Positions 1-9,855 of a stretch of 51,679 bases of DNA are shown here, piece by piece; the first letter of the stretch is position 1, and each line of letters opens with the position of its first letter. The notes beneath the pieces are model-generated. The model was not told where the DNA came from and did not search any database. It saw only the letters and a list, made by a program, of their open reading frames with translations. Location: positions 1 through 51,679 of the forward strand of contig JAMXLO010000020.1 of assembly GCA_024280945.1 (NCBI GenBank), in the 5' to 3' direction. The DNA comes from Acetobacteraceae bacterium (GTDB taxonomy: Bacteria > Pseudomonadota > Alphaproteobacteria > Acetobacterales > Acetobacteraceae). The position numbers were made by a program, and so were the translations under genes.

Positions 1-980
<980 letters not shown>

Positions 981-3731
981 CTATTTGCCCGTTTCCATTG
1001 CTGCCACTGTCCGCCGCAACCGTGCCGACGAACGGATGGCGAGCTTCTCCGCTTCCACTACGAAGAAGAACGCCAGGCCGCCGGCAAAAAGCCAGGGCCA
1101 GACCCGGAGCGGGATGGCTTCGTTGCCGAACATCACCTGAAGGGGCGGTGCGTACGTGAATAGCAGCTGCAGGACCACGACTGCGCCAATGCCCATGGGC
1201 AGGTACTTGTTGCCCAGATGGGCCGTGACGGACAGCGAGCTGTCCAGCAGGTAACGGCTGTTCAACAGGTAGAACACTTGGCCGATGGTGATCATGTTGA
1301 CCGCAGCCGTGCGGGCGAGCTCGTCGGAGGCGCCCTGCGACTTCATCCAGAAGAAGGCCCACAGCGTGATTGCGAGTAGCCCGAGGCCGACGAAGATCAC
1401 GCGCCAAATGCCAAAGCCGGTCAGGATCGGCCGGTCGACAGCACGGGGCGGGCGGTTCATCACGTCAAGCTCGTGCGGCTCGAACGAGAGCACCATTGCC
1501 ATGGCGACCGAGGTGACCATGTTGACCCAGAGGACCTGCGGCGCCGTGATGGGCATGGTGAAGCCAACGAAGATCGCCACCGTAATGACCAGTGCCTGGG
1601 CGACATTGGTCGGCAGCATGTGCAGCATGGCTTTTTCAATGTTGTTGTAGACGGTGCGACCCTCCTTTACCGCGGCGGTGATCGACGCGAAGTTGTCGTC
1701 GGCGAGGATCATCTCGGCGGCTTCCTTGGTGACCTCGGTACCCTTGATCCCCATGGCAACGCCAATGTCGGCCTTCTTCAGTGCCGGCGCGTCGTTTACG
1801 CCGTCACCTGTCATTGCAACGATCTCCTGGTTGGCCTGGATTGCCTTGACCAGGCGAAGCTTGTGCTCGGGGCTTGCGCGAGCGAACACGTCGACGTCCC
1901 GCACACTCTCCTGCAGGGTTGCCTGGTCCATCTCTTCGATCTCCGCGCCGGTGATGGCCGTCTTGCCGTCGCCGATGCCGAGCATCTTCGCGATCGCCGC
2001 CGCCGTGACCCTGTGATCACCGGTGATCATGGTGACGCGAATGCCGCCACCGTGGCATTCGCGAACCGCCTCGATTGCCTCTTTGCGCGGTGGGTCCAGC
2101 AGGCCGATCAAGCCGAGCAGGACAAGCGTCTTCGGCAGGTCAGCTGGGGACAAACCTCCCGGCTTACTGATAGGACCCTCGTGCCAGGCGAGCGCCAGAA
2201 CGCGCTCACCTTGCCCCGCCAGCTGATCAGAGGCCTGCATGAAGTGCTCGCGATCAAGCGACGCCGGCTGGCCCGAGGCGGTCTGCTGCCGATCGCAATG
2301 CTCGAGGATGACCTCGGGGGCACCTTTGACCAGGAGAAACTCCTGCCCTTCCACAGGCTTGTGGAGCGTCGCCATGAACTTGTGCTCTGATTCGAATGGG
2401 ATAGCGTCGATCCGCGGAGAGGCGGCAAGCTCGGCCTTGCGGTCGAGGCCAAGCTTCGCTGCGAACGGATAGAGCGCTCCCTCGGTCGGGTCGCCCTCGA
2501 CCTTCCACGTACCCTGCTCCTGGAACAGCTCCGCGTCGTTGCACAGCATGCAGACGCGCCCCATGAGCGCGAGAACCAGCTCCTTGTCGGCAGGTTTGCC
2601 ATCCTTCCTGACCTCGCCCTCTGGCGCATACCCATTGCCAGTGATCTGATATGTCGCATCGGCCGTGACGGCAGACACGACCATCATTTCCATCAGCGTG
2701 AGCGTGCCGGTCTTGTCGGAGCAGATGCGCGAGACCGACCCCAACGTCTCCACTGCCGGCAGCCGCCGGATGATGGCGTTGCGCAATGCCATACGTTGCA
2801 CACCGATTGCGAGCGTGATTGTGATGATCGCCGGCAGGCCCTCGGGGATCACCGAGACAGCGATACCAACCACCGCCTGGAACAGTTCGACGAAGTCTAT
2901 GCTTTTCACCCACTTGCCGTAGGCGAAGACCAGCACGCCAACGATCCCGACGACCGCGGTGATGGTGTAGCCGAACCGCTTGATCTGGCGCAGCAGCGGC
3001 GTCTCGAGCACGCTGACGCCGGCGAGTAGGGCATTGATGCGACCGAGTTCCGTCGCGCCACCCGTCGCGACGACGAGGCCCGTCGCCCTGCCGGACACGA
3101 CCATGGTGCCGGAGAACGCCATACATTCCCGGTCTCCAACGGTCGAACTGGCAGATACCGGCTCGATGTTCTTGTCGGCTGGCACCGATTCGCCCGTAAG
3201 TGCCGCCTCCTCGGTGCGCAGGTTCTTCACATCTGCAAGCCGCAGGTCGGCTGGAATCTTGTCGCCGGATCCCAACAGTACGACGTCGCCTGGCACCAAC
3301 CGCTCCGCCGCAATCACACGCGCCTCGCCGCCGCGTAAGGTCCGTGCCTCGGCGGACAGCATGTTGCGGATCGAATCCAGCGCCTTCTCAGCCTTACCTT
3401 CCTGGATGAACCCGAGCACCGCGTTGAGAATGACCACGCAGAAGATGATCGATGCATCAACCCACAGGTTCAGCATCAGTTTGGTGAAGCCAGCGCCGAG
3501 CAGCACATAGACAAGGACGTTGTTGAACTGAGCCAGGAGCCGCGCGAGAGGTCCCCGTCTCTTGCCTGCGGGCAGGCGGTTGGGCCCGTATCTCTCCAGC
3601 CGAGCCGCGGCCTCGGCGGTGTCAAGCCCTTTGGCGCTGTCGGTGGCAAGCCGATTCGCGACTTCGTCTACCGAGATCGCATGCCAAGCTACCACCTTGC
3701 CTGTGATGCTCGCGTTTGCGACCTGGTCCAT
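981..3731 (-). CDS. P-type cation-transporting ATPase (P2-like)
   Basis: ATP-driven inner-membrane cation pump of about 916 residues, the usual length for bacterial P2-type ATPases. The order is classic: an N-terminal cation-ATPase domain with HAISVDEVANRL; actuator domain with TGES; membrane helix 4 with VIPEGLP; the phosphorylation site SDKTGTLT with the acceptor Asp near residue 339; the nucleotide domain with KGAPE; the hinge motifs MITGDH and MTGDGVNDAPALKKADIG; and a C-terminal helix bundle with NMVTSVAMAMVLSFEP. The PEGLP motif resembles calcium and sodium/potassium pumps, but the Asp usual in the helix 6 motif of SERCA pumps is replaced by Ser, so the ion is uncertain. The start at 3731 (MDQVANASI) was chosen over 3758 because GGGAGTAGG lies just upstream. 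In alphaproteobacteria such pumps often sit in stress islands, which fits the neighbours. Confidence 0.9.
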   Translation of the reverse strand: MDQVANASITGKVVAWHAISVDEVANRLATDSAKGLDTAEAAARLERYGPNRLPAGKRRGPLARLLAQFNNVLVYVLLGAGFTKLMLNLWVDASIIFCVVILNAVLGFIQEGKAEKALDSIRNMLSAEARTLRGGEARVIAAERLVPGDVVLLGSGDKIPADLRLADVKNLRTEEAALTGESVPADKNIEPVSASSTVGDRECMAFSGTMVVSGRATGLVVATGGATELGRINALLAGVSVLETPLLRQIKRFGYTITAVVGIVGVLVFAYGKWVKSIDFVELFQAVVGIAVSVIPEGLPAIITITLAIGVQRMALRNAIIRRLPAVETLGSVSRICSDKTGTLTLMEMMVVSAVTADATYQITGNGYAPEGEVRKDGKPADKELVLALMGRVCMLCNDAELFQEQGTWKVEGDPTEGALYPFAAKLGLDRKAELAASPRIDAIPFESEHKFMATLHKPVEGQEFLLVKGAPEVILEHCDRQQTASGQPASLDREHFMQASDQLAGQGERVLALAWHEGPISKPGGLSPADLPKTLVLLGLIGLLDPPRKEAIEAVRECHGGGIRVTMITGDHRVTAAAIAKMLGIGDGKTAITGAEIEEMDQATLQESVRDVDVFARASPEHKLRLVKAIQANQEIVAMTGDGVNDAPALKKADIGVAMGIKGTEVTKEAAEMILADDNFASITAAVKEGRTVYNNIEKAMLHMLPTNVAQALVITVAIFVGFTMPITAPQVLWVNMVTSVAMAMVLSFEPHELDVMNRPPRAVDRPILTGFGIWRVIFVGLGLLAITLWAFFWMKSQGASDELARTAAVNMITIGQVFYLLNSRYLLDSSLSVTAHLGNKYLPMGIGAVVVLQLLFTYAPPLQVMFGNEAIPLRVWPWLFAGGLAFFFVVEAEKLAIRSSARLRRTVAAMETGK

Positions 3732-4101
3732 GGTCCTACTCCCTGGAGCTGCTCTCATCTTGCCGTCATCAAGGAAAGCATTTTGCTTAAAGATGGCTAG
3801 TGCCTGAGTCGCTAACCGCGGGGTATAGCCACTTCAGTTTGATGCGGGCGTCAGCACGGTGAACTGCCAATACCGCGGCTGCACGGTGAACATGTCCACT
3901 TCCCATCACCGCATATCCGTCATGGCAAAGCTAGACCTCGACTTCGGCCGGAGAGCCGATCCCAGGTAAGGCCTCAGGAAAGTCGTGCGAACAGAACCTT
4001 GCCGTTTGCTGACCAACGCTTGCTGAAAACCCGAAACCTCGGCCGGTGCTCGCGAAGACATCGTATTGCGGCCGATGATCGAGGACCACCCGGATCCCGG
4101 C
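3732..4101. other. Intergenic upstream of the ATPase
   Basis: About 370 bases between two minus-strand genes. It should hold the promoter of the ATPase gene and the end of the glucokinase transcript. I see no clear hairpin terminator or recognisable operator. Confidence 0.35.
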
Positions 4102-5046
4102 TCAAGAGGGGCTGCTCGGTGCCACATACCTCGCCGCGCCTAAGAGAGCTGCGTGAGGACGCAGAATCTGGTCGATCGGGATGTCCTCCAAATATGATCG
4201 GAGACGTCCCTTTGCGATGAACGCCTGGATCAGATTCTCCATATCCAACAGCGGCCGTAGCCCGCGGCAGAGTCCGCCGGTGATGAAGACCCCGCCACCG
4301 GTCAGAAGGGTCAGAGCTAGATTGCCAGCCGTAGAACCGAGAATGGATGAGAAGATCTTCATCGTCTCACGGCAAATGGAGCACTCGCCCGCTGCCGCGC
4401 GCGCCGAAACGTCTCTTGGATCGCGTACGTCGATGATCTGCCCGCTCATCTGGGCCAAAGTTGTCGCAATCACCAGCAGCCCTGGTCCGGACAACAAACG
4501 CTCAACCGGCACGTGCCCGCATTGGTCCTGAAGATGTGATAGGATTTCCGCTTGAACGCGGTCCATCGGAGCAAATGCGGCGTGTCCTGCCTCGCTCGGG
4601 ATGCCTACAAGCCTCCCCGCATTGTTCAGAAGAAAGGCTGCGCCTAAGCCGGTTCCGGGGCCGATCACGAGGGCAGGCTGTCTTGGATTCCGGGCTCCCG
4701 GTTTTAGCGAGCCGACCTCATCGGGGGACAGCGACGTAACGGATAACGCGTGCGCCACGAGATCATTAATGACCACCAGCCTGCGCAACCCAAGCCGCCT
4801 GCGCACATCATCAATCGAGAATCGCCAAGCGCTGTTACTGAACGATACCTCATCGCCCACAACGGGGCCCGCCACCGCAAGCACCGCCTCTTCCACCAAC
4901 GGGACGCCGGACAGATAGTCCTCCGCTGCCTCGACAAGGCCGGGATAGTGGGCGGTGAGCAGCTTGCGTACACCGGATGGATAGCTACCAGGCTCAGCTA
5001 TCCCAAACCTTGCGTTAGTGCCGCCAATATCTCCAACCAGTCGCAT
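4102..5046 (-). CDS. glk: Glucokinase
   Basis: Cytoplasmic ATP-dependent glucose kinase of the bacterial Glk family (hexokinase-like fold, not ROK), about 314 residues, close to the family norm of about 320. Visible motifs are the N-terminal phosphate loop LVGDIGGTNARFG, the sugar-binding stretch VINDLVAHA, the loop VIGPGTGLGAAF, SEAGHAAFAP with its glucose-contacting residues, and TGGVFITGG-like TGGGVFITGGL near the C terminus. The start MRLVGDIGG at 5046 was chosen because GAGGA lies seven bases upstream; starts at 5073 (ATG) and 5100 (TTG) have weaker sites. It feeds glucose into the island's glycolytic enzymes, and together with glycogen phosphorylase would account for sugar entry. Confidence 0.9.
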   Translation of the reverse strand: MRLVGDIGGTNARFGIAEPGSYPSGVRKLLTAHYPGLVEAAEDYLSGVPLVEEAVLAVAGPVVGDEVSFSNSAWRFSIDDVRRRLGLRRLVVINDLVAHALSVTSLSPDEVGSLKPGARNPRQPALVIGPGTGLGAAFLLNNAGRLVGIPSEAGHAAFAPMDRVQAEILSHLQDQCGHVPVERLLSGPGLLVIATTLAQMSGQIIDVRDPRDVSARAAAGECSICRETMKIFSSILGSTAGNLALTLLTGGGVFITGGLCRGLRPLLDMENLIQAFIAKGRLRSYLEDIPIDQILRPHAALLGAARYVAPSSPS

Positions 5047-5683
5047 AGCCTCGTCCTCAACGGCCTTCGACATTTTAGTCGGCCGTCGGAGGACTTCCAA
5101 CCCGCCGGATCCTAGCGCGATCCGCGGATCCGAGGCATTTCATCGCCGTGGCGAGCCCCGCGCCTCGGCCGCGCGCTCCCGACCCAATGAGGCCGGGCTC
5201 CTCCTCAAGTTCGATGCCCAGCCCGAAGGCAGGTCGGCCGCCGTGCAGCAATGGTAGAGGAGTATCGCCGGCAAAAGTCGAGCCTTCGCAACGGCCGGCC
5301 GTGGGTGCTTCCAGCGGCCGTCTCGTCAGTAGGTGAAGTTGAAGACCAGCGGCCGCGGCCGCTTGAACACCTTCAAGCGTCGCGGCGGCACAGCGACGGC
5401 TTGATCGCAAGGGGTGAGAGGGAAGCTGATGCAGTTTCGGTCGTGACCGAGGATTGGGACAACCCGAAAACCGGGCAGAGCCCAGAGCTCGCGAAGTTGA
5501 TAGGACCCGATCCGCGGATCGCATCAGGGGCCAGCGGCCATGGGCGCCGCGTCACATAGGCCGGACACATGTCTGCACCCGATCGAGCGATTATCAGCGT
5601 AACTTTTTCCTTGCGTGGTGGGGACCGTCCACACATGCCCCGGTTTCGTGGACACCGGACTATTCGGGTTCGAGGAGTCTACG
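5047..5683. other. Intergenic with paired 12-bp palindromes
   Basis: No convincing gene. The palindrome GATCCGCGGATC occurs at 5119-5130 and again at 5509-5520, bracketing about 380 bases of GC-rich sequence. The right end abuts an IS3 remnant, whose terminal inverted repeat probably lies near 5621-5660 (CCCCGGTTTCGTGGACACC). Confidence 0.35.
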
Positions 5684-5950
5684 ATGGGCAAGACAAGAGC
5701 AGCCTACCCGGCTGAGTTCCGCCGGCAAATTGTCGATCTGGTGCGTGCCGGTCGCTCGTCGGAGGAGTTGGCAGGCGAGTTCGAGCCGACGGCACAGTCG
5801 ATCAGGAATCGGGTCGCACAATCTGCACGAGACACCGGTCGCGGCGATGGCGGCGTGTCGATTGCGGAGCGCGAAGAGCTCAATCGGCTGCGGCGAGAAA
5901 ATCGCCAGCTCAAGCTTGAGCGGAAGATCCTCTCAAAGGCGGCCGTCTGA
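5684..5950 (+). pseudogene. IS3-family transposase OrfA, truncated
   Basis: The 88-residue product begins MGKTRAAYPAEFRRQIV, has the OrfA helix-turn-helix ELAGEFEPTAQSIRNRV, and a leucine-rich coiled coil ELNRLRRENRQLKLERKIL, which is the typical IS3 OrfA layout for recognising the IS ends. The frame stops at KAAV where full OrfA proteins run on by about ten residues, and no OrfB (DDE integrase) follows. Sequence from another element (IS630) begins almost at once. It is therefore an inactive left-end fragment. Confidence 0.8.
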
Positions 5951-5955
5951 TTTGG

Positions 5956-6235
5956 GTACACGGCCAGCGCCAACGGATCAGCGAATGCACCGATCGACAT
6001 CTTCGGTGACATCTGTCCGGCTCTGGGCAAAGGAGCAGCACTCGTTCTGCCACGCTGCAACTTCATCGTGACAAATCTGCATCTGGCAGAGATCGCTCAG
6101 CTCATTGAGCCCGGTGTCCATGCTGTGCTTCTCGTCAACCAGGCGGGATGGCACCTGTCGCACCGGCTGATGATCCCGCCGAACATACCATCGTGCCACA
6201 TCCTCGACCACTGCTGCGATGCCTGGAAACGATGA
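5956..6235 (+). pseudogene. IS630-family transposase, DDE-domain fragment
   Basis: The frame ending at 6235 reads FGDICPALGKGAALVLPRCN, then the block PGVHAVLLVNQAGWHLS, which in IS630 transposases carries the second catalytic Asp (here VNQAGWH instead of the usual DQAGWH). It jumps directly to HCCDAWKR, which in complete proteins lies about 40 residues later. The stretch with ELNPVEN and the catalytic Glu is missing, as are the N-terminus and C-terminus. Internal deletion plus loss of the acid residue show that it is dead. Confidence 0.7.
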
Positions 6236-6770
6236 GCGCTGGTATTAGCTCCGTTGAAAGGCTATAATGCCGCAGGTCCTCAGCATTCACCATCTTCCGG
6301 ACTTCAGCGACCGGTATCCGATCATCCCGTCAACCGCCGTTTACGTTGGCCGGACCATCGTCGGTCGGCGCGCCAGTTGCCGGCGCCGAGGATCAGATAG
6401 TCGGCATACGGATTGTGACGGCGCACACCTTACTCGCCCGCTCGTCTCGAAGCGGACCGTTGTCACAATGGCTGTTCAATGCACTTGCATCCGCTGGTCT
6501 TCCGGTGATGCGTTGAGACCTGACACATGAAGGCTGTGGCGCACCGATCGCAATGACGCGAGAGGGATCGCACAGATGATGCGGATCGTGCGGGTCGGGC
6601 CCTGTCGATCGGTTCACGTCGTGGTGACGTAACACGATAGGTGGCCGTTGTCACCGCTGCTGCGACCGTACCCGTTGGAAAATGACGCACAGCAGCGGGA
6701 TCAGGCATCGTCGCGGCGATCATGCCGCCGAACACCGCAGTGTCATATCTTTGCAATTCGGTATGACGGC
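6236..6770. other. Intergenic, probably decayed sequence
   Basis: About 535 bases following two IS fragments and ending at the 3' end of a dehydrogenase gene. Open frames are short and unconvincing on both strands, and nothing in it could be assigned. Confidence 0.3.
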
Positions 6771-7820
6771 TCACTCAAAGCATCCAATGAGGGCCTGGTC
6801 GTGCGCGATCATCGTGGCGAACTGCGGCCACGCATCCCTCTCCGAGAGAATCGTGTAAAAATCCTCTTTAACCGAAGGTGCTCGTTCCACAGCAATCCTC
6901 CATTCCTCCTTGGAGAATGGCTGCTTTCGGATAGATTCCCAGAAGCCTGTTCGTGCGAGCAATTCGCCGATTTTCTCGTGGTGGCTGCCGCCCTGCAGAC
7001 TGCTGACGAGGTAGGCTGCCATCCCCGTCTGGAGGCCGTGGAGCCGCGGCCTGGCTCGCGTCATATCAAGCGCGTGAGAAATCAGGTGCTCACTGCCGCT
7101 AGCCGGCCGCGATGAGCCTGCGATCTCCATGGCAACCCCGCTCAACATGAGGGCCGTAGCGAGAAGCCGAACTCCCTCTTCGTCCGACGCTGGATTTGCC
7201 ATGAACTGAAAGACGCTAGCGTCGGATATTAACGCTGCCAGATCATTAACTGGATCTCCCCGCCGGTGGAAGGCCAGCTTCCAGTCCGAAATGGCCGTGA
7301 ACTTAGAACACAAATCGCCAACTCCAGAATGCCAGAGCGGCAGCGGTGCCCGTTGACAGATTGCGAGATCGACTACGACTGCTTCAGGAGGACCGGTGAG
7401 TAGGGACCGGCGCTTTCCCTCCACGGTCAAACTCGCCTGTGGCGAGCAGAAACCGTCGTTGGAAAGGGACGTCGGTGCTGCGAAGTAAGGCAGTCCAGCA
7501 AGGAAAGCGGTATACTTCGCGACGTCGAGCGCCCTGCCGCCACCGATGCCGATCATTGCCCTGCACGAAGATGGCAATGCGCTCAGCAAGCGCACCGCTT
7601 CTTCTGCGCTCGCCTCCTTCACTTCACGGAGAAGGGCCGGAGATATGCCGTTATCCCGAAGGCTCTGTAGAGCCCCATCTAAGATGGACGGCAACATGCC
7701 TTCACTGTAAAACAGAGCGGCGGGTGTTAGGCGGGAGCGCGCCAAGTATAGACCCAGGCGCTGTAGTGCACCGGCCTTGATACGCACGAGCCAGGGGACA
7801 TTAATCTGGGTATTCTTCAT
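6771..7820 (-). CDS. Glycerol-1-phosphate-dehydrogenase-like protein (EgsA/AraM type)
   Basis: A 349-residue member of the iron-containing/polyol dehydrogenase superfamily, most like sn-glycerol-1-phosphate dehydrogenase (archaeal EgsA, bacterial AraM). Seen in the sequence: the NAD-binding loop IGIGGGRALDVAKYTA, the substrate loop APTSLSNDGFCSP, the metal Asp region GVGDLCSKFTAISDWKLA, and the family signature SGSEHLISHALDM with the metal-binding His, then a second His in RLHGLQTGMAAY. In the known enzymes it reduces dihydroxyacetone phosphate to sn-glycerol-1-phosphate. Its start overlaps the stop of the upstream HAD phosphatase gene by four bases, implying translational coupling and a linked reaction. 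That the phosphatase acts on the glycerol phosphate is inference. Confidence 0.75.
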   Translation of the reverse strand: MKNTQINVPWLVRIKAGALQRLGLYLARSRLTPAALFYSEGMLPSILDGALQSLRDNGISPALLREVKEASAEEAVRLLSALPSSCRAMIGIGGGRALDVAKYTAFLAGLPYFAAPTSLSNDGFCSPQASLTVEGKRRSLLTGPPEAVVVDLAICQRAPLPLWHSGVGDLCSKFTAISDWKLAFHRRGDPVNDLAALISDASVFQFMANPASDEEGVRLLATALMLSGVAMEIAGSSRPASGSEHLISHALDMTRARPRLHGLQTGMAAYLVSSLQGGSHHEKIGELLARTGFWESIRKQPFSKEEWRIAVERAPSVKEDFYTILSERDAWPQFATMIAHDQALIGCFE

Positions 7821-8458
7821 GCCAATTCTCTTGCAATCTCACTCCAGCGCGAGAACGGCTGAAACGCTTCCCCTCGCGCCTGCAGCGCCTCGGCCAGGAG
7901 TCCCCGCGCGAAGCGCAACTCTGGACGAATGAGCAAGGCGGGCTGTAAGTCAGTCGGGCCGTCACCGGCGAATGCCACAGTCTCTGCGACTCGGAGGGCG
8001 TGCCGAACTATGGCCGATTTATCCACGCCCTCCGATGCGGAATGGTATGGGGATGAAGATTCCATTTTCTCCAGAATTAGTCCGCGCCCGTTCTCCAGGC
8101 GTCCCGGGTTCGAGTATACAGTCGCCGCCACCCCGGCCCGGCTGAGAACGCGTTCGACGTACCAGGAGGAGCCAGCGGAAACTACCCAAAGTTTCCAGCC
8201 GGCATCCCGCAGAAGCGCCGCTGAGGCGGCGAGGTCCGGATCCGGCTGGCTGGCTGCGAGCAGCTCTTCGAGCTGCTGTTCCTCCGTAGGCGCAAACGAG
8301 AAGTACGCCGCCATGGCGTCGAAATGAGAGATCTGACCCTCCCGATACTGGGCAAAATAGTCAGGTGTATCCCGTGGCAAATAACGTTCCGCTAGCAACG
8401 AATAAAAATCTTTGCCGGTGACTGTACCATCGTAGTCAGAAACGAAGATCTTATGCAT
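7817..8458 (-). CDS. HAD-IB family phosphatase (MtnX/SerB-like)
   Basis: The 213-residue product has the HAD layout: nucleophile motif FVSDYDGTVT at the N terminus, a small helical cap (YFAQYREGQISHFDAMAAY), motif II near WKLWVVSAGSSWYVERVL, and the acid motif FAGDGPTDLQPALL. It resembles MtnX-like phosphatases (2,3-diketo-5-methylthiopentyl-1-phosphate phosphatase) and phosphoserine phosphatases, but no methionine-salvage genes are nearby. The four-base overlap with the glycerol-1-phosphate-dehydrogenase-like gene suggests that the pair makes and then dephosphorylates a polyol phosphate, or processes a related sugar phosphate. Substrate not known. Confidence 0.8.
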   Translation of the reverse strand: MHKIFVSDYDGTVTGKDFYSLLAERYLPRDTPDYFAQYREGQISHFDAMAAYFSFAPTEEQQLEELLAASQPDPDLAASAALLRDAGWKLWVVSAGSSWYVERVLSRAGVAATVYSNPGRLENGRGLILEKMESSSPYHSASEGVDKSAIVRHALRVAETVAFAGDGPTDLQPALLIRPELRFARGLLAEALQARGEAFQPFSRWSEIARELA

Positions 8459-8561
8459 GCTCTGTATCCAAGCCAGCCAGTGACCAAGTAGTTCTATCCA
8501 GGTCTGGCTTGACCCGGATGCCCACTCAATGGGTTATAAGCGAGTTGGCCAATGCTCCAGC

Positions 8562-8640
8562 GCTCCCGCGCTTCGCTTAAAGATGGCGGCGGTGACCACA
8601 GAAAGTAGGTGCTCGATCATCGTCAGGGACTCCTTCTTCT
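8562..8640 (-). pseudogene. Remnant of a second D-lactate dehydrogenase gene (5' end)
   Basis: Reading the minus strand from 8640, a ribosome site AAGGAGT and the spacer CCTGACG lead to ATG at 8620 and MIEHLLSVVTAAIFKRS. The intact ldhA gene starts with AGGAGT, TTCTGACG and MIGHPASVVTAAVFDTK. The match includes the ribosome site and spacer and then ends. This is the broken 5' end of a duplicate, inverted relative to the intact gene 1.2 kb away. Confidence 0.65.
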
Positions 8641-9000
8641 TTGCGGTAATTCATTGATCGCACACACGTACGAAGGTAAGGCTCTTAGCCTGGCATCGGC
8701 CTCGAAGAGACTGCCCGTTCGGCGCCCTCTCTACCGCGTGCTCGATCTATTGTAATGTCAATCTGCCGCCCGCGCCACAGCAGGAACCAGCGTGGCCCTA
8801 CCAGCCTCGTCCAATTTCTGGAGTTCCAGGTGCATCTGGTCTTGCTGGTGGCATCGATGCAGCGAGCCGAGGTCGTTATGGAATTGTATCTGGACGGATC
8901 CCGCCGCAGATGCGGCCGCGATCTCGCCCTGGATCGCTCCGCAGGCGAGGCGGCGCTGGGTGAGTCTAAGGCAGGCTTGGAGGGGGGTGTGACGAACCGA

Positions 9001-9219
9001 ATGTCGCCAGACCGAAGTGGGCAGAGCAGGGGACGGCCTACGGCGCACCGGGCGCGCCTGGCGAACCGCCGGCTAATTGCTGGCGTGTGGATAGTGGCAG
9101 CAGGGGTACTTCCTGTGCTGGAGCCACAATGGTTTTCGAACGCGTGGGTCCAGATCGGCTGGTTCTTCGCGGGCCTTGGAGTACCGCTTTGGCTACTGGG
9201 AGCTGCAGATTTCCACTAA
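9001..9219 (+). CDS. Possible small membrane protein
   Basis: The frame is open from 8755; a start at 9001 gives 72 residues. The C-terminal 50 read as two hydrophobic helices (LIAGVWIVAAGVLPVL and IGWFFAGLGVPLWLLGA) separated by EPQWFSNAWVQ, the sort of pattern expected of a small inner-membrane protein. The N-terminal half is Arg-rich and looks less like coding sequence. No family recognised and no strong ribosome site. Confidence 0.3.
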   Translation: MSPDRSGQSRGRPTAHRARLANRRLIAGVWIVAAGVLPVLEPQWFSNAWVQIGWFFAGLGVPLWLLGAADFH

Positions 9220-9441
9220 TTTCCGATAGCCTCATACCGTCGGTTGGTCGCCAGCCGGATCAACGGCTTTCGATCCGACGCTATGATCCGAGAGTTCACA
9301 CGGGTCACCCTGAGACACCCCGGCCGTACAGTTTCAAGACGTCCTCAATCATGCTTGACCGGCTGCAGCACGAGTTGTGCCAGGCTTGGACGATGGCGTT
9401 CCTCTACTTACCGGCAGAGGGCTAGAAGCTTCGCCGCTTTT

Positions 9442-9660
9442 TCATGCAGCGCCCCCTCGATGGGCGAGCCCGGTCCGCAGCAGGATCTCGATCATCTCCG
9501 CCCGTGACCGCTCCTCCACCGCCGCGACGGCATCGATCTGGGCGATCAGCTCAGGCGGCAGGGTGAGCGATAGCGGCTGTCTATTGCCGCGTGGCTTGTT
9601 GATGGCCGGCCGGGACATCGGAGGCGTCTTGCTGCGCTTCGAGGGTCGAGTGATTGGCAT
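9442..9660 (-). CDS. Ribbon-helix-helix (CopG-like) small protein
   Basis: The 72-residue product starts MPITRPSKRSKTPPMSRPA, a basic tail, followed by QPLSLTLPPELIAQIDAVA and EERSRAEMIEILLRTGLA. The short strand followed by two helices (LSLTLPPELIAQID, RAEMIEILL) is the ribbon-helix-helix DNA-binding pattern of CopG-type repressors and antitoxins. The start at 9660 has GGGAG nine bases upstream. It stands alone, with no toxin gene beside it, so a role as antitoxin is unsupported; a small transcription factor is equally likely. Confidence 0.6.
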   Translation of the reverse strand: MPITRPSKRSKTPPMSRPAINKPRGNRQPLSLTLPPELIAQIDAVAAVEERSRAEMIEILLRTGLAHRGGAA

Positions 9661-9855
9661 GGCGTCTGTCTCCCGTATGGGGCCGCGAAGGCACGCGAGT
9701 CCCCGCTGTAGCGCGGGGTAGCCGATTGACATTACAATAGACCAAACACCGCCCCGGCTTCGAGGGCCGATGCCCCGGCCAGAACCGCACTTTCTTATGC
9801 AATCACACGTTTCCGGTTCGATGAATTACCGCAAAACGAAGAGGAGTTTCTGACG

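Noticed and set aside
1473-2390. 305-residue plus-strand open frame
   Set aside because: Lies entirely antisense to the P-type ATPase gene, is Arg/His-rich and has no motif; a shadow of a GC-rich gene.
2254-3126. 290-residue minus-strand frame inside the ATPase gene
   Set aside because: Alternate frame of the same strand, low-complexity Arg/Gly/His composition; the ATPase frame carries all the motifs.
5075-5524. 149-residue minus-strand frame upstream of glk
   Set aside because: No ribosome site, no motif, composition of random GC-rich DNA; includes both GATCCGCGGATC palindromes.
9442-9660. Antitoxin of a toxin-antitoxin pair
   Set aside because: The ribbon-helix-helix protein has no adjacent toxin-like gene on either side.
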